DNA from: Eisenbergiella sp900555195
GTDB taxonomy: Bacteria > Bacillota > Clostridia > Lachnospirales > Lachnospiraceae
Direction of reading: 5' to 3'
NCBI GenBank assembly: GCA_902492555.1
Contig: CABUMH010000024.1
Span: forward strand, 1-42,021
DNA length: 42,021 bases
Positions 6,549 to 14,585 of this stretch are shown here, one piece after another. The notes under the pieces were generated by a model, which did no database searches, was not told the origin of the DNA, and was given only the letters and a program-made list of their open reading frames with translations. Position numbers and translations under genes: made by a program. The stretch's first letter is position 1. Each line of letters starts with the position of its first letter.

Positions 6549-8066
6549 ATGGAATATCTGGTGAGCGCTTCGGAGATGAAAGCCGCTGACTCTGCCACAA
6601 TACAGCATTTCGGCATGCCGTCCAATGTTCTGATGGAGCGGGCGGCGTTGGCCTGTGCGGAAGTGATTCGAAAGAGGGAGGCTCATCTTGGAAGGCGGAC
6701 GGTCATCATGGCTGGAAGTGGAAATAATGGTGGAGACGGCTTGGCAGTGGGAAGGCTGCTGCTTCAGGCCGGTTTCCAAGTGGATTTTGTTCTTGTGGGA
6801 GAAAGGGAGAAATGTTCCCGGCAGACCCGGCTGCAGCTGGAGATTCTGGAGAATTACGGATGCCAGATTCTGAAAGAGGTGCCAAAGAAGGAATATGATA
6901 TCGTTGTGGACGCTTTGTTCGGCATCGGGCTGCGTTCTGATCTGAAAGGGCGTTATGCGGAAGCTGTGGAAGAGATCAATGCGATGAACGCTTTCGTTTT
7001 GGCAGTGGATATGCCGTCCGGCATTGATGCGGACAGCGGTGCGGTATGTGGCTGCGCAGTGCGCGCGGATGTGACGGTAACCTTTGCCTGGAGAAAACTC
7101 GGATTGGTTCTGTATCCGGGCGCCGCATATGCCGGAGAGGTGATTACGGCCCAGATCGGGATCACGCAGGAGAGCTTTCTCGGGAAGCTGCCGCGCGCAT
7201 TTACCTATACGCAGCCGCCGGTCACGCTGCTTCCTGCCCGGAATGCAACAGGCAATAAGGGAACCTTCGGAAAGGTGCTGCTGTTTGCCGGAAGCAAAGG
7301 AATGGCAGGCGCTGCGGTCCTTTCCGCTTTGGCGGTGCTGCATTCCGGCGCTGGGATGGTGCGTATTCTCTCAGGAGAAGAGAACCGGCAGATCCTCCAG
7401 ACTTGTGTTCCGGAAGCGATGCTTTCGGTTTATGATGATACGCCGGAGGGGCAGAGGAAGGCGCTTTTGGAAGCGCTTTCCTGGGCGGACGTGGTAGCTG
7501 CCGGCCCAGGCCTCGGAACACAGGAGGCGGCACACCGTATTCTGACCTGGATGCTGGAGGAGATACGTTCGCCGCTGATACTGGATGCGGATGCCATCAA
7601 CATCCTGGCCCGGGATGAGGAACTGTTGCAGGCGCTTTGCCTGAGGCAGCGGCAGCAAGAACGGCATATCGGCTTGGTGCTGACGCCGCATCCCGGGGAA
7701 CTGTCCCGGCTTTCGGGTCTGGCAATCGTTGAAGCCCTTCAAGATCCGTTTGCCGTCTGTGCCAAATGGGCCAAAAGGCTTGGCGCGGTCTGCCTGTGCA
7801 AGGGTGCGCGGACCGTGGTTGCTGAGCCTGCGGGAACCTTTTATGTGAATACGAGCGGCAACAGCGGCATGGCGACTGCAGGAAGCGGGGATGTCCTCAC
7901 CGGAATTCTGGCTGCCCTGCTCGCACAGGGCATGAAGCCGTTTGAGGCGGCCTGTGCAGGCGTATATCTGCATGGATGTGCGGGAGATGCGGCTGCAGCC
8001 CAAAAGAATGCATACAGTCTTGTCGCCAGGGACCTGATCCTGGGGCTGGACGGGTTGATGAAATAA
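6549..8066 (+). CDS. nnrD: Bifunctional NAD(P)H-hydrate epimerase / ADP-dependent dehydratase
   Basis: Fusion of the two repair enzymes that rescue hydrated NAD(P)H, about 505 residues. The N-terminal NnrE/YjeF_N domain carries GSGNNGGDG (about 57-64) and VDMPSGIDADSG. The C-terminal ribokinase-like NnrD domain carries the PGLGT, LDADAIN and LTPHPGE motifs and the AGSGDV nucleotide/catalytic motif (about 444-449). Both halves look complete. The ATG at 6549 follows GTGAGGA; the longer frame from 6516 lacks a ribosome-binding site. A short hairpin (about 6473-6491) precedes the gene, but I see no convincing promoter. Proximity to rex fits a nicotinamide-cofactor theme, although a terminator separates them. 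It probably shares a transcript with alr. Confidence 0.92.
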   Translation: MEYLVSASEMKAADSATIQHFGMPSNVLMERAALACAEVIRKREAHLGRRTVIMAGSGNNGGDGLAVGRLLLQAGFQVDFVLVGEREKCSRQTRLQLEILENYGCQILKEVPKKEYDIVVDALFGIGLRSDLKGRYAEAVEEINAMNAFVLAVDMPSGIDADSGAVCGCAVRADVTVTFAWRKLGLVLYPGAAYAGEVITAQIGITQESFLGKLPRAFTYTQPPVTLLPARNATGNKGTFGKVLLFAGSKGMAGAAVLSALAVLHSGAGMVRILSGEENRQILQTCVPEAMLSVYDDTPEGQRKALLEALSWADVVAAGPGLGTQEAAHRILTWMLEEIRSPLILDADAINILARDEELLQALCLRQRQQERHIGLVLTPHPGELSRLSGLAIVEALQDPFAVCAKWAKRLGAVCLCKGARTVVAEPAGTFYVNTSGNSGMATAGSGDVLTGILAALLAQGMKPFEAACAGVYLHGCAGDAAAAQKNAYSLVARDLILGLDGLMK

Positions 8067-8094
8067 AGGAAGGAAAGGCAGGCTATAGATTGAG

Positions 8095-9279
8095 ATGAGC
8101 GGATGGAAAGAATACGAGAGAGTTTGGGCAGAAATTGATCTGGACGCCATTGTTGAAAACGCAAAGCTCTTGAAAGAATGCTCCGGCGAACAGACAAAGC
8201 TGATTGCGGTAATAAAGGCGGACGGGTATGGACATGGAGCGATTCCCATCGCCCGTGAGTTGGAGACGCTTCCTGAACTGTATGGATTTGCGGTGGCGAC
8301 TGCGGAGGAAGCGTTCGTCCTTCGCGGAAGCGGAATACGCAAGCCGGTGATGATACTGGGCTATGCATTTCCTTCCTGTTATGAAAGGCTGGCCAGAAGG
8401 GATATCCACCCCACAGTATTCAGAGAGGATATGATCGGACAGCTGAGCCGGACGGCTGTCTCCAGCGGGTGTACGATAAAGGTTCATATCAAAGTGGATA
8501 CAGGGATGGGACGGATCGGAATCCGCCCGGATGAGGAAGGAATTCAGTTTGTACGCAAATGTCTGGAAGCCCCCGGCCTTGAAATCGAGGGGATCTACAC
8601 CCATTTCGCCCGGGCGGACGAACGGGATAAAACTTCTGCACAGAAGCAGCTCGCTTTGTTCCAGGATTTCTGCGGCCGGATAGAGGAAGAACTCGGTATC
8701 CGCATTCCGGTGCGGCATTGTGCCAACAGCGCGGCGATTCTGGAGATGCCAGGCTTAAAGATGGATGCGGCGAGAGCCGGCATCAGCCTGTACGGGCTTT
8801 GGCCATCCGAAGAGGTGGAAAGAAAGTTCCCGCTGAAGCCGGCCCTTTCTCTCAGAAGCAAAATCATTTTCATAAAGGAAGTGGAAGCAGGGCAGGAGAT
8901 CAGCTACGGCGGAACCTTCACCGCGCCTGGCCGAATGAGAGTGGCCACGATACCTGTGGGATACGCGGATGGATATCCAAGAACCCTTTCCGGATGTGCC
9001 CATGTGCTGATTAGCGGAAAGCGTGCGCCCATCCTGGGCAGGATCTGTATGGATCAATTCATGGTGGATGTGACAGAACTTCCGGATGTCAAGGAAGGCG
9101 ATGTGGTGACTTTGATCGGCAGCGAAGGGGAAGAGGCTATTACGATGGAGCAGCTGGGTGAATTGTCTGGCCGTTTTAATTATGAACTGGCCTGCTGCCT
9201 GAACAGGCGCGTGCCGCGCATCTACACGAAGGGCGGAAGGATTGTCTACACACGGGACTGTTTCCAGGATTATTCCTGA
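8095..9279 (+). CDS. alr: Alanine racemase
   Basis: A 394-residue PLP-dependent fold-III racemase that makes D-alanine for peptidoglycan. The PLP lysine lies in VIKADGYGHGA (Lys41), and the second catalytic base is the tyrosine of ISYGGTF (about Tyr271). The PTVFR and HCANSAA regions and the C-terminal beta domain with GRICMDQFMVDVT are all present. The gene starts 28 bases after nnrD behind a purine-rich stretch. The order nnrD-alr-mazF is common in Firmicutes, where alr is normally followed by the antitoxin/toxin pair ndoAI-ndoA; here only the toxin gene follows. Confidence 0.95.
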   Translation: MSGWKEYERVWAEIDLDAIVENAKLLKECSGEQTKLIAVIKADGYGHGAIPIARELETLPELYGFAVATAEEAFVLRGSGIRKPVMILGYAFPSCYERLARRDIHPTVFREDMIGQLSRTAVSSGCTIKVHIKVDTGMGRIGIRPDEEGIQFVRKCLEAPGLEIEGIYTHFARADERDKTSAQKQLALFQDFCGRIEEELGIRIPVRHCANSAAILEMPGLKMDAARAGISLYGLWPSEEVERKFPLKPALSLRSKIIFIKEVEAGQEISYGGTFTAPGRMRVATIPVGYADGYPRTLSGCAHVLISGKRAPILGRICMDQFMVDVTELPDVKEGDVVTLIGSEGEEAITMEQLGELSGRFNYELACCLNRRVPRIYTKGGRIVYTRDCFQDYS

Positions 9280-9295
9280 TCAACAAAATTGAATA

Positions 9296-9341
9296 TCCTT
9301 TTTGGAAAAGGGAATACTACAGGTATCAATTCCAAAAAGGA
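9296..9341. repeat. 12-bp perfect inverted repeat masking the mazF ribosome-binding site
   Basis: TCCTTTTTGGAA (9296-9307) and TTCCAAAAAGGA (9330-9341) pair perfectly. The right arm contains five of the six bases of the Shine-Dalgarno AAGGAG (9337-9342). A small inner stem (ATAC/GTAT at 9314-9317 and 9323-9326) can also form. The left arm can instead fold on itself (9297-9302 with 9306-9311), which would free the site. As DNA it could also be an operator. Confidence 0.65.
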
Positions 9342-9349
9342 GAAACGGT

Positions 9350-9691
9350 ATGCGCAGAGGAGATATTTATTATGCGGATTTAAGGCCGGTCGTGGGCTCA
9401 GAACAGGGAGGCGTGCGTCCGGTCCTGATTATACAGAATGATGTGGGGAACCGGCACAGCCCCACGGTGATCTGTGCCCCCATTACGTCCAAGACGAATA
9501 AGACCAAGCTTCCCACGCACATTGAACTGCGCGCGGGGCAGTACGATATTGTGAAAGATTCGGTCATCCTGCTGGAACAGTTGCGTACCATAGACAAACA
9601 GCGCCTGAAGGATAAAGTGTGCCATCTCGACGCGCCGGTTATGAATCGTGTGAATGAAGCCCTCAAGGTCAGCCTGGAATTAATTACATAA
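9350..9691 (+). CDS. MazF/PemK-family endoribonuclease toxin (NdoA-like)
   Basis: A 113-residue MazF-type mRNA endonuclease. It starts with RRGDIYYADLRPVVGSEQGG, the conserved MazF beginning. The later PVLIIQND, APITSK and LLEQLRTIDKQRL blocks match the Bacillus EndoA/NdoA group, including the conserved Arg and Thr near the active site. In Bacillus the antitoxin NdoAI is encoded just upstream. Here only 70 bases separate it from alr and no antitoxin reading frame fits, nor does one follow. The ATG at 9350 has an AAGGAG site seven bases upstream, which lies in an inverted repeat. It probably sits on the alr transcript. An unlinked antitoxin, or control by the RNA structure, would be needed if the enzyme is active. 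Confidence 0.93.
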   Translation: MRRGDIYYADLRPVVGSEQGGVRPVLIIQNDVGNRHSPTVICAPITSKTNKTKLPTHIELRAGQYDIVKDSVILLEQLRTIDKQRLKDKVCHLDAPVMNRVNEALKVSLELIT

Positions 9692-9706
9692 GCTGAATGG
9701 GGTTTC

Positions 9707-9735
9707 TTGACGTTTGACCGTACGAATGATATATT
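9707..9735 (+). promoter_or_regulatory. Sigma-A promoter of yebC
   Basis: TTGACG (9707-9712), a 17-base spacer and TATATT (9730-9735), about 55 bases upstream of the yebC start. Confidence 0.7.
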
Positions 9736-9789
9736 AAAATAATTGAAAAGCGATCAGTAAAGAACAAAAGAGTAAAAAGGAGAACGAGG

Positions 9790-10518
9790 ATGTCAGGACA
9801 TTCAAAATTTGCAAATATCAAGCATAAAAAAGAAAAGAACGATGCTGCTAAAGGAAAGATTTTTACCATCCTGGGCAGAGAAATCGCAGTGGCTGTAAAA
9901 GAAGGCGGCCCGGATCCGAACAATAATTTCAAGCTGGCTCAGGTGATTGCAAAGGCCAAATCCAATAACATGCCCAATGATACGATTGAACGCGGTATTA
10001 AAAAAGCTGCTGGAGACGTAGGAAATGTGAATTATGAATATGTGACCTATGAAGGATATGGGCCAAACGGCATCGCCATCATTGTGGATGCGCTGACAGA
10101 CAATAAGAACCGTACGGCTGCCAATGTAAGAAGCGCATTTACCAAGGGAAACGGCAACATCGGGACGCCCGGCTGCGTATCCTTTATGTTTGATAAGAAG
10201 GGGCAGATCATCATTGATAAGGAAGAATGCGAGATGGAAGCGGATGACCTGATGATGACAGCCCTCGATGCAGGAGCCGAAGATTTCTCAGAGGAAGAGG
10301 ATTCGTTTGAAATTCTCACCGGTCCGGATGATCTGGAAGTGGTGAAAAAGGCTCTGGAAGATGCAGGCGTGGTCATGGCGAGTGCAGAAGTGACCATGCT
10401 CCCGCAGAATTATGTGGAGCTTACAGACGAAACGGCGATCAAGAACCTGCAGAAGACGCTGGATCTCCTTGATGAAGATGACGACGTGCAGGCGGTTTAT
10501 CATAACTGGGATGAGTAA
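9790..10518 (+). CDS. YebC/PmpR-family protein
   Basis: A 242-residue cytoplasmic protein of the YebC/PmpR (TACO1) family, beginning with the diagnostic SGHSKFANIKHKKEKNDAAK. The three-domain length is normal. Members were described as transcription regulators, and more recent work links the family to translation of difficult (for example polyproline) sequences. The role here cannot be narrowed further. The GPNGIAIIVDALTDNKNRT block and the acidic C-terminus are intact. AAAAAGGAGAA precedes the start. The next gene begins 16 bases after the stop, so the two are probably co-transcribed. Confidence 0.93.
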   Translation: MSGHSKFANIKHKKEKNDAAKGKIFTILGREIAVAVKEGGPDPNNNFKLAQVIAKAKSNNMPNDTIERGIKKAAGDVGNVNYEYVTYEGYGPNGIAIIVDALTDNKNRTAANVRSAFTKGNGNIGTPGCVSFMFDKKGQIIIDKEECEMEADDLMMTALDAGAEDFSEEEDSFEILTGPDDLEVVKKALEDAGVVMASAEVTMLPQNYVELTDETAIKNLQKTLDLLDEDDDVQAVYHNWDE

Positions 10519-10534
10519 AGGACAGGGAACGAGC

Positions 10535-11818
10535 ATGAAGAAACCATACGCGAAGGAAACGATATGTATTCAGTCCGGCTGGAAGCCGAAAAACGGGGAA
10601 GCGCGTGTTCTTCCGATCTATCAGAGCACTACATATAAATATGAGACGTCGGAACAGATGGGACGTCTGTTTGACCTGGAAGAGGAAGGATATTTTTATA
10701 CGCGTCTGCAGAATCCTACGAATGACTGTGTGGCCCAGAAGATCTGCGAACTGGAAGGCGGTGTTGCTGCCATGCTCACCTCCTCCGGCCAGGCGGCCAA
10801 TTATTATGCGGTCTTTAATATCTGCGAGGCGGGAGATCATGTGGTGCTTTCTTCCACAGTATACGGAGGCACATTCAATCTGATCACCGTTACGATGAAG
10901 AAGATGGGAATTTCCTGTACCATCGTGGATCCGGATGCCGATTATGAAACGCTGTGCGCTGCGTTCACGGATAGAACGAAATGCGTGCTGGCGGAAACGA
11001 TAGCCAATCCGGCGCTGGTGGTGCTGGATATTGAGAAGTTTGCCAGAGCCGCTCATGAGCATCAGGTGCCTTTGATCGTGGACAATACCTTTGCCACGCC
11101 CATCAACTGCAACCCTTTCCGCTGGGGAGCGGATATTGTGACCCATTCCACCACGAAATACATGGACGGCCATGCGATGTGCGTGGGAGGAGCAATTGTG
11201 GATTCCGGCAATTTTGACTGGGGCCTTTATCCTGACAAGTTTCCGGGGCTGTGCAGCCCGGATGAATCCTATCACGGTGTGGTCTATACGGAAAAATTCG
11301 GCAAGAAAGCATACATTACCAAGGCCACGGTGCAGCTGATGCGCGATCTCGGCTCGATCCAGTCCCCCATGAATGCGTTCCTTTTGAATGTGGGCTTAGA
11401 GACGCTGCATCTGAGGATGCCCAGACATTGTGAGAATGCCCAGAGGGTAGCGGAGTATCTGGAAAGCCATGAAAAGGTAGCCTGGGTGAATTATCCTGGG
11501 CTTAAAAGCAGCCCATATTATGAACTTGCCAGGAAGTATATGCCGAACGGGACCTGCGGCGTGATTTCCTTTGGCTTAAAGGGAGGCAGAAGCGCTGCGG
11601 AAAGAATGATGGATAAGCTGGAATTGGCGGCCATTGTCACGCATGTGGCAGATGCCAGAACCTGTGTGCTCCATCCTGCCAGCCATACGCACAGGCAGAT
11701 GAACGATGAACAGCTTAAGGAAGCGGGAGTGAATCCGGAACTGATCCGCTTTTCCGTTGGGCTGGAGAATGCGGAAGACATTATTGCGGATCTGGAGCAG
11801 GCGTTGGACGCGATCTGA
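10535..11818 (+). CDS. O-acetylhomoserine sulfhydrylase-type Cys/Met metabolism PLP enzyme
   Basis: A 427-residue fold-I PLP enzyme of the Cys/Met metabolism family. The PLP lysine is in STTKYMDGH (Lys208). The early motif PIYQSTTYKY and the cofactor region TSSGQAAN are typical of O-acetylhomoserine aminocarboxypropyltransferases, which make homocysteine from O-acetylhomoserine and sulfide. A methionine gamma-lyase activity cannot be excluded from sequence. The ATG at 10535 was chosen to give the family length; an in-frame ATG at 10511 overlaps the yebC end. It follows yebC closely and probably shares its promoter. No other methionine genes are in the window. Confidence 0.85.
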   Translation: MKKPYAKETICIQSGWKPKNGEARVLPIYQSTTYKYETSEQMGRLFDLEEEGYFYTRLQNPTNDCVAQKICELEGGVAAMLTSSGQAANYYAVFNICEAGDHVVLSSTVYGGTFNLITVTMKKMGISCTIVDPDADYETLCAAFTDRTKCVLAETIANPALVVLDIEKFARAAHEHQVPLIVDNTFATPINCNPFRWGADIVTHSTTKYMDGHAMCVGGAIVDSGNFDWGLYPDKFPGLCSPDESYHGVVYTEKFGKKAYITKATVQLMRDLGSIQSPMNAFLLNVGLETLHLRMPRHCENAQRVAEYLESHEKVAWVNYPGLKSSPYYELARKYMPNGTCGVISFGLKGGRSAAERMMDKLELAAIVTHVADARTCVLHPASHTHRQMNDEQLKEAGVNPELIRFSVGLENAEDIIADLEQALDAI

Positions 11819-11855
11819 TATGATGGCGGGATAACAGGATGAGGGCGGGGAGGTT

Positions 11856-13265
11856 ATGAGATTTCACAAATCTGTAATCACTTATATATTGTGGGCGTTA
11901 TACGGGCTGACAGTCTGTGCGGCACTGACGTTACAGCTGGATGCATTCTGCTTCCAGCTGGGGATTCAAAGTGCCGTCGCCCCGCTCTTGGCAGCGGGAG
12001 GATGTATCCTCCTGCTTTTTCTGATCCTGTACCTTCCGCTTCGATGTGTGGCGGCAAAAACGGGCAAAAGAAAGACGGGAGCGCGCATGCAGCGCAGGGG
12101 ACCGGCGATTTGGGAGTATCCTTTTGTGCTTCTCCTAGAACTTACGGCGGCATTCATACGCCTTTGGGAAGGAGGAAGGGCCAGGGCGGGAAGCGCAGCG
12201 GACATCGGCATATCCGTCGGAACGATTGAAGCGGAACCTGCACTGCTGCTTGACCTGATCGCGCTTTTGCTGCTTTACTGTGCTGTCAGGCTTATATTGG
12301 GGAAAGTGGGGGCGGCGGCAGCATCTGTCGCTTATGTGCTGCTGCCCATTCTGACGGAAACTGTGGCGGAAGCTATGACGGCTTTCTTTTTCCTGGCGGG
12401 AACGCTGCTGTTCCTTTTGATTGCGCTTCTTCTGTATCTGCTTGCCAAAGCGCATGCGGCGATCTGGCCCATGGCGCTGTTTACAGGACTGATTATGGGA
12501 GCGGCTGTCTTTTTGGATGCTGCCTTTTTGTGCATGCCCTTGCTGGTTCTTGCAGGAATATTTGAAGCGGAAGAGGCGGGGACAGGAAAACGGAAGGCTG
12601 TGGCTGCCTGTTGGCTGCTGCTGGCAGGTGCTGCGATCTACTTCATCCTGCTGTTCGGCTACGCTTATCTGTATGAAACCTCCGTCTCAGAATATCTTGC
12701 CGCATGGGCATCCTGCTTTATGCCGCATGCGGCGGTTTGGGAACGGGAACAGCTTTGGCGGCTGTTTCCGGTCAGCTGCATGTGTGTTCTGTATGTATTC
12801 GGCTTTTTCGAGGATGAGCAGGGGACGGGGAGCATTTGGTTTTTGCCGTTTTTATTTCTGATATGCCTGAATGTTCTCTCTGGCGGTTCTGCTGGTTCCC
12901 GTTCGCTGGGCGTGCTCTTTTGGCTTATTCTGGGAGGAAGCGGCCTGTATAGTGCCTGCTGCGCAAAAAGGCCGCAGAGGCAGGGCAGAGGCATGCAGAG
13001 AAAAAGGGGACAGGCTGCAGGACGCCCGGAAACGGATGAGAAAAAAACGAAGCGCATGCGTGAAAAAAAGCCGCCGCAGCCTTTGGATACAGCCGCTTCT
13101 CAAGAGGAAGCGGATATCCTTCCTGGCGCACCGCTTCCAACGCCTCTTCCCATGCCCAAGCGCCGGGCACATAAACCGATTGATTACGCGTTTGAGCCGG
13201 GGGAGCATGAGATGTGTTATGATATTGAACAGATCGATGAAGGGGATGACTTTGATCTTTCATAG
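11856..13265 (+). CDS. Polytopic membrane protein of unknown function
   Basis: A 469-residue protein I cannot assign. It has about nine or ten hydrophobic segments over residues 1-365, rich in Ala and Leu, then a basic stretch (about 365-400) and a cytoplasmic-type Pro-rich tail. The tail ends in an acidic run, with DYAFEPGEHEMCYDIEQ followed by EGDDFDLS. The layout (many membrane spans with a short periplasmic loop after the first three) resembles GT-C glycosyltransferase-like membrane proteins, but no catalytic DxD or similar motif stands out, so no function is given. The start has GGGGAGG 5 bases upstream. It ends at a very long hairpin terminator and is probably the last gene of the yebC transcript. 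Confidence 0.75.
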   Translation: MRFHKSVITYILWALYGLTVCAALTLQLDAFCFQLGIQSAVAPLLAAGGCILLLFLILYLPLRCVAAKTGKRKTGARMQRRGPAIWEYPFVLLLELTAAFIRLWEGGRARAGSAADIGISVGTIEAEPALLLDLIALLLLYCAVRLILGKVGAAAASVAYVLLPILTETVAEAMTAFFFLAGTLLFLLIALLLYLLAKAHAAIWPMALFTGLIMGAAVFLDAAFLCMPLLVLAGIFEAEEAGTGKRKAVAACWLLLAGAAIYFILLFGYAYLYETSVSEYLAAWASCFMPHAAVWEREQLWRLFPVSCMCVLYVFGFFEDEQGTGSIWFLPFLFLICLNVLSGGSAGSRSLGVLFWLILGGSGLYSACCAKRPQRQGRGMQRKRGQAAGRPETDEKKTKRMREKKPPQPLDTAASQEEADILPGAPLPTPLPMPKRRAHKPIDYAFEPGEHEMCYDIEQIDEGDDFDLS

Positions 13266-13273
13266 GATTCTGC

Positions 13274-13349
13274 AAAAAACGCACAACAGCCATTTCCGTA
13301 TCCCATTTGCCCTTTATGCGGATAGGAAAGGCTGTTTTGTGCGTTTTTA
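13274..13349 (+). terminator. Long two-part hairpin terminator
   Basis: Outer arms AAAAAACGCACAA-CAGCC and GGCTG-TTTTGTGCGTTTTT pair with a 2-base bulge. An inner stem (TTTCCGTATCC with GGATAGGAAA, one bulge) extends it, giving about 25 paired bases. A-run and T-run borders make it potentially bidirectional. Confidence 0.85.
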
Positions 13350-13412
13350 GTCTGTGCGTATAAGAAAGAGCCTTTTCGCCAACACTATTGAAAAGCGGTT
13401 TCCAACCGGTCT

Positions 13413-13452
13413 CCTGAATATCCTGCCCCCAGCGGAAGGCAGGATATTCAGG
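13413..13452. repeat. Perfect 15-bp inverted repeat upstream of tepA
   Basis: CCTGAATATCCTGCC (13413-13427) and GGCAGGATATTCAGG (13438-13452) pair perfectly around a 10-base centre. It lies 50 bases before the tepA start and is not followed by a T-run, so it is not a normal terminator. An operator or a leader RNA structure are both possible. Confidence 0.7.
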
Positions 13453-13501
13453 CAGCTGCGTTGAACGGTTAATCAAAAGGAGAAGAGGAGCGGAAAAGCG
13501 C

Positions 13502-14263
13502 ATGCGGGATGAAAAGGAGCAAAAACAGCAGCAGGGACAGAATACGGAAGGCGCGAAATCCGAAAAACAGGAGCAGGAACGGCTGCGGGATGAGCGGATC
13601 GAACAGACCGGCCAGCTGACGCTGGAGCGGCACGGTGAAGATGAAAAAGCCCTCCATATGATCAGCATTATTGGGGAAATAGAAGGACATGACAATCTGA
13701 GCAGTTCTGCCAAGACCACCAAATATGAGCATATCCTTCCGCAGCTGGCGGCGATTGAGGACAGCAGCCATATAGAAGGCCTGCTGATCCTGCTTAACAC
13801 GATGGGAGGGGATGTGGAAGCTGGTCTGGCCATTGCGGAGATGATCGCGTCATTGAGCAAGCCTACGGTATCGCTGGTTCTCGGCGGCGGTCATTCCATA
13901 GGCGTCCCGATCGCGGTCAGCGCAGACTATTCCTTTATCGTGCCCTCCGGGACCATGGTGATCCATCCGGTCAGGATGAATGGGACCGTGATCGGTGCAC
14001 CGCAGACCTTTGACTATTTTAAGCAGATACAGGATCGGATCACTGGCTTCGTCTGTTCCCATTGCAGGATGACCCGTAACAGAATGGAAGAACTGATGAT
14101 GGAAACGGGTGTGCTGACCAAAGATCTGGGAACCATTCTGGTGGGAAAAGAGGCCGTTCGCGCCGGGCTGATTGACGAAGTTGGAGGTATCCGGGAAGCA
14201 ATCGCTAAGCTCCATGAACTCTCCGGCTATAAGAATAAGAAAGAAGGGCGGGTCGCAGATTAG
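13502..14263 (+). CDS. tepA: ClpP-like serine protease TepA
   Basis: A 253-residue member of the ClpP/crotonase-fold peptidases most like Bacillus TepA (YmfB). A polar, Gln/Glu/Lys-rich N-terminus (about 1-45) precedes the protease fold. The nucleophile serine is in the GGHSIGVP motif, preceded by the LLILLNTMGGDVEAGLAIAEMI block, and the histidine is in VIHPVRMNG. TepA is associated with signal-peptide handling and with spore protein (SASP) degradation in Bacillus. The synteny tepA followed by ftsK/spoIIIE is the same as in Bacillus and supports the call. A GGAGAAGAGGAG-rich site precedes the ATG. The gene ends just before a giant palindrome. Confidence 0.88.
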   Translation: MRDEKEQKQQQGQNTEGAKSEKQEQERLRDERIEQTGQLTLERHGEDEKALHMISIIGEIEGHDNLSSSAKTTKYEHILPQLAAIEDSSHIEGLLILLNTMGGDVEAGLAIAEMIASLSKPTVSLVLGGGHSIGVPIAVSADYSFIVPSGTMVIHPVRMNGTVIGAPQTFDYFKQIQDRITGFVCSHCRMTRNRMEELMMETGVLTKDLGTILVGKEAVRAGLIDEVGGIREAIAKLHELSGYKNKKEGRVAD

Positions 14264-14272
14264 GGGGAGTTC

Positions 14273-14506
14273 TGGCCCCTTTGCTCTGCGGAGAGTCCTT
14301 TTGCTGTACGCTAAATTGTCCCTCTTTCCCACCTCTTGCTTCGTCTGAATCCTGCTTTGCCGGGGCGGTACCTTGCGTTGCCGCGCACAAAACTGCCACC
14401 CCGGCAAAGCAGGAATCAGGCGAAACAGGAGGAAGGGAAGGGGGACGATTTTGCGTGCGGTAAGAGGACTTCCCGCAAAGCAAAGGGGCCGGGCCCGGCG
14501 TTTTTT
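14273..14506 (+). repeat. Giant imperfect palindrome (about 219 bp) ending in a T-run
   Basis: The stretch 14273-14491 folds on itself: the left arm (about 14274-14371) matches the reverse complement of the right arm (about 14394-14491) with scattered mismatches and a few 1-base gaps. The inner core GAATCCTGCTTTGCCGGGG versus CCCCGGCAAAGCAGGAATC is nearly perfect. The loop is about 20 bases. Because of the symmetry both strands can be read as similar spurious peptides (for example both containing AKQ(E/D)S). The right arm is followed by GGGCCCGGCG and TTTTTT (14501-14506), so on the + strand it can act as the terminator of tepA. It may be a MITE-like or other repeat element. It fills most of the 322-base gap between tepA and ftsK. 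Confidence 0.8.
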
Positions 14507-14510
14507 AAGG

Positions 14511-14539
14511 ATGACAAGTCCGTTGTTTCGTGTTATACT
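14511..14539 (+). promoter_or_regulatory. Promoter of ftsK-fhs-folD
   Basis: ATGACA (14511-14516), a 17-base spacer and TATACT (14534-14539), 46 bases upstream of the ftsK start and just after the palindrome and T-run. Confidence 0.65.
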
Positions 14540-14585
14540 ATTTTCGATTAGGTCTATGATTCTGACTGATTTTGGAGGCGGTAAG

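Noticed and set aside
14281..14483. Two similar small reading frames on opposite strands (Cys/Pro-rich)
   Set aside because: They are mirror products of the palindrome and have no ribosome-binding sites. The symmetry, and not coding, explains them.
14373..14585. A 71-residue N-terminal extension of FtsK
   Set aside because: It would be translated from the palindrome and across the promoter, and has no ribosome-binding site. GGAGGCGG before 14586 fits the true start.
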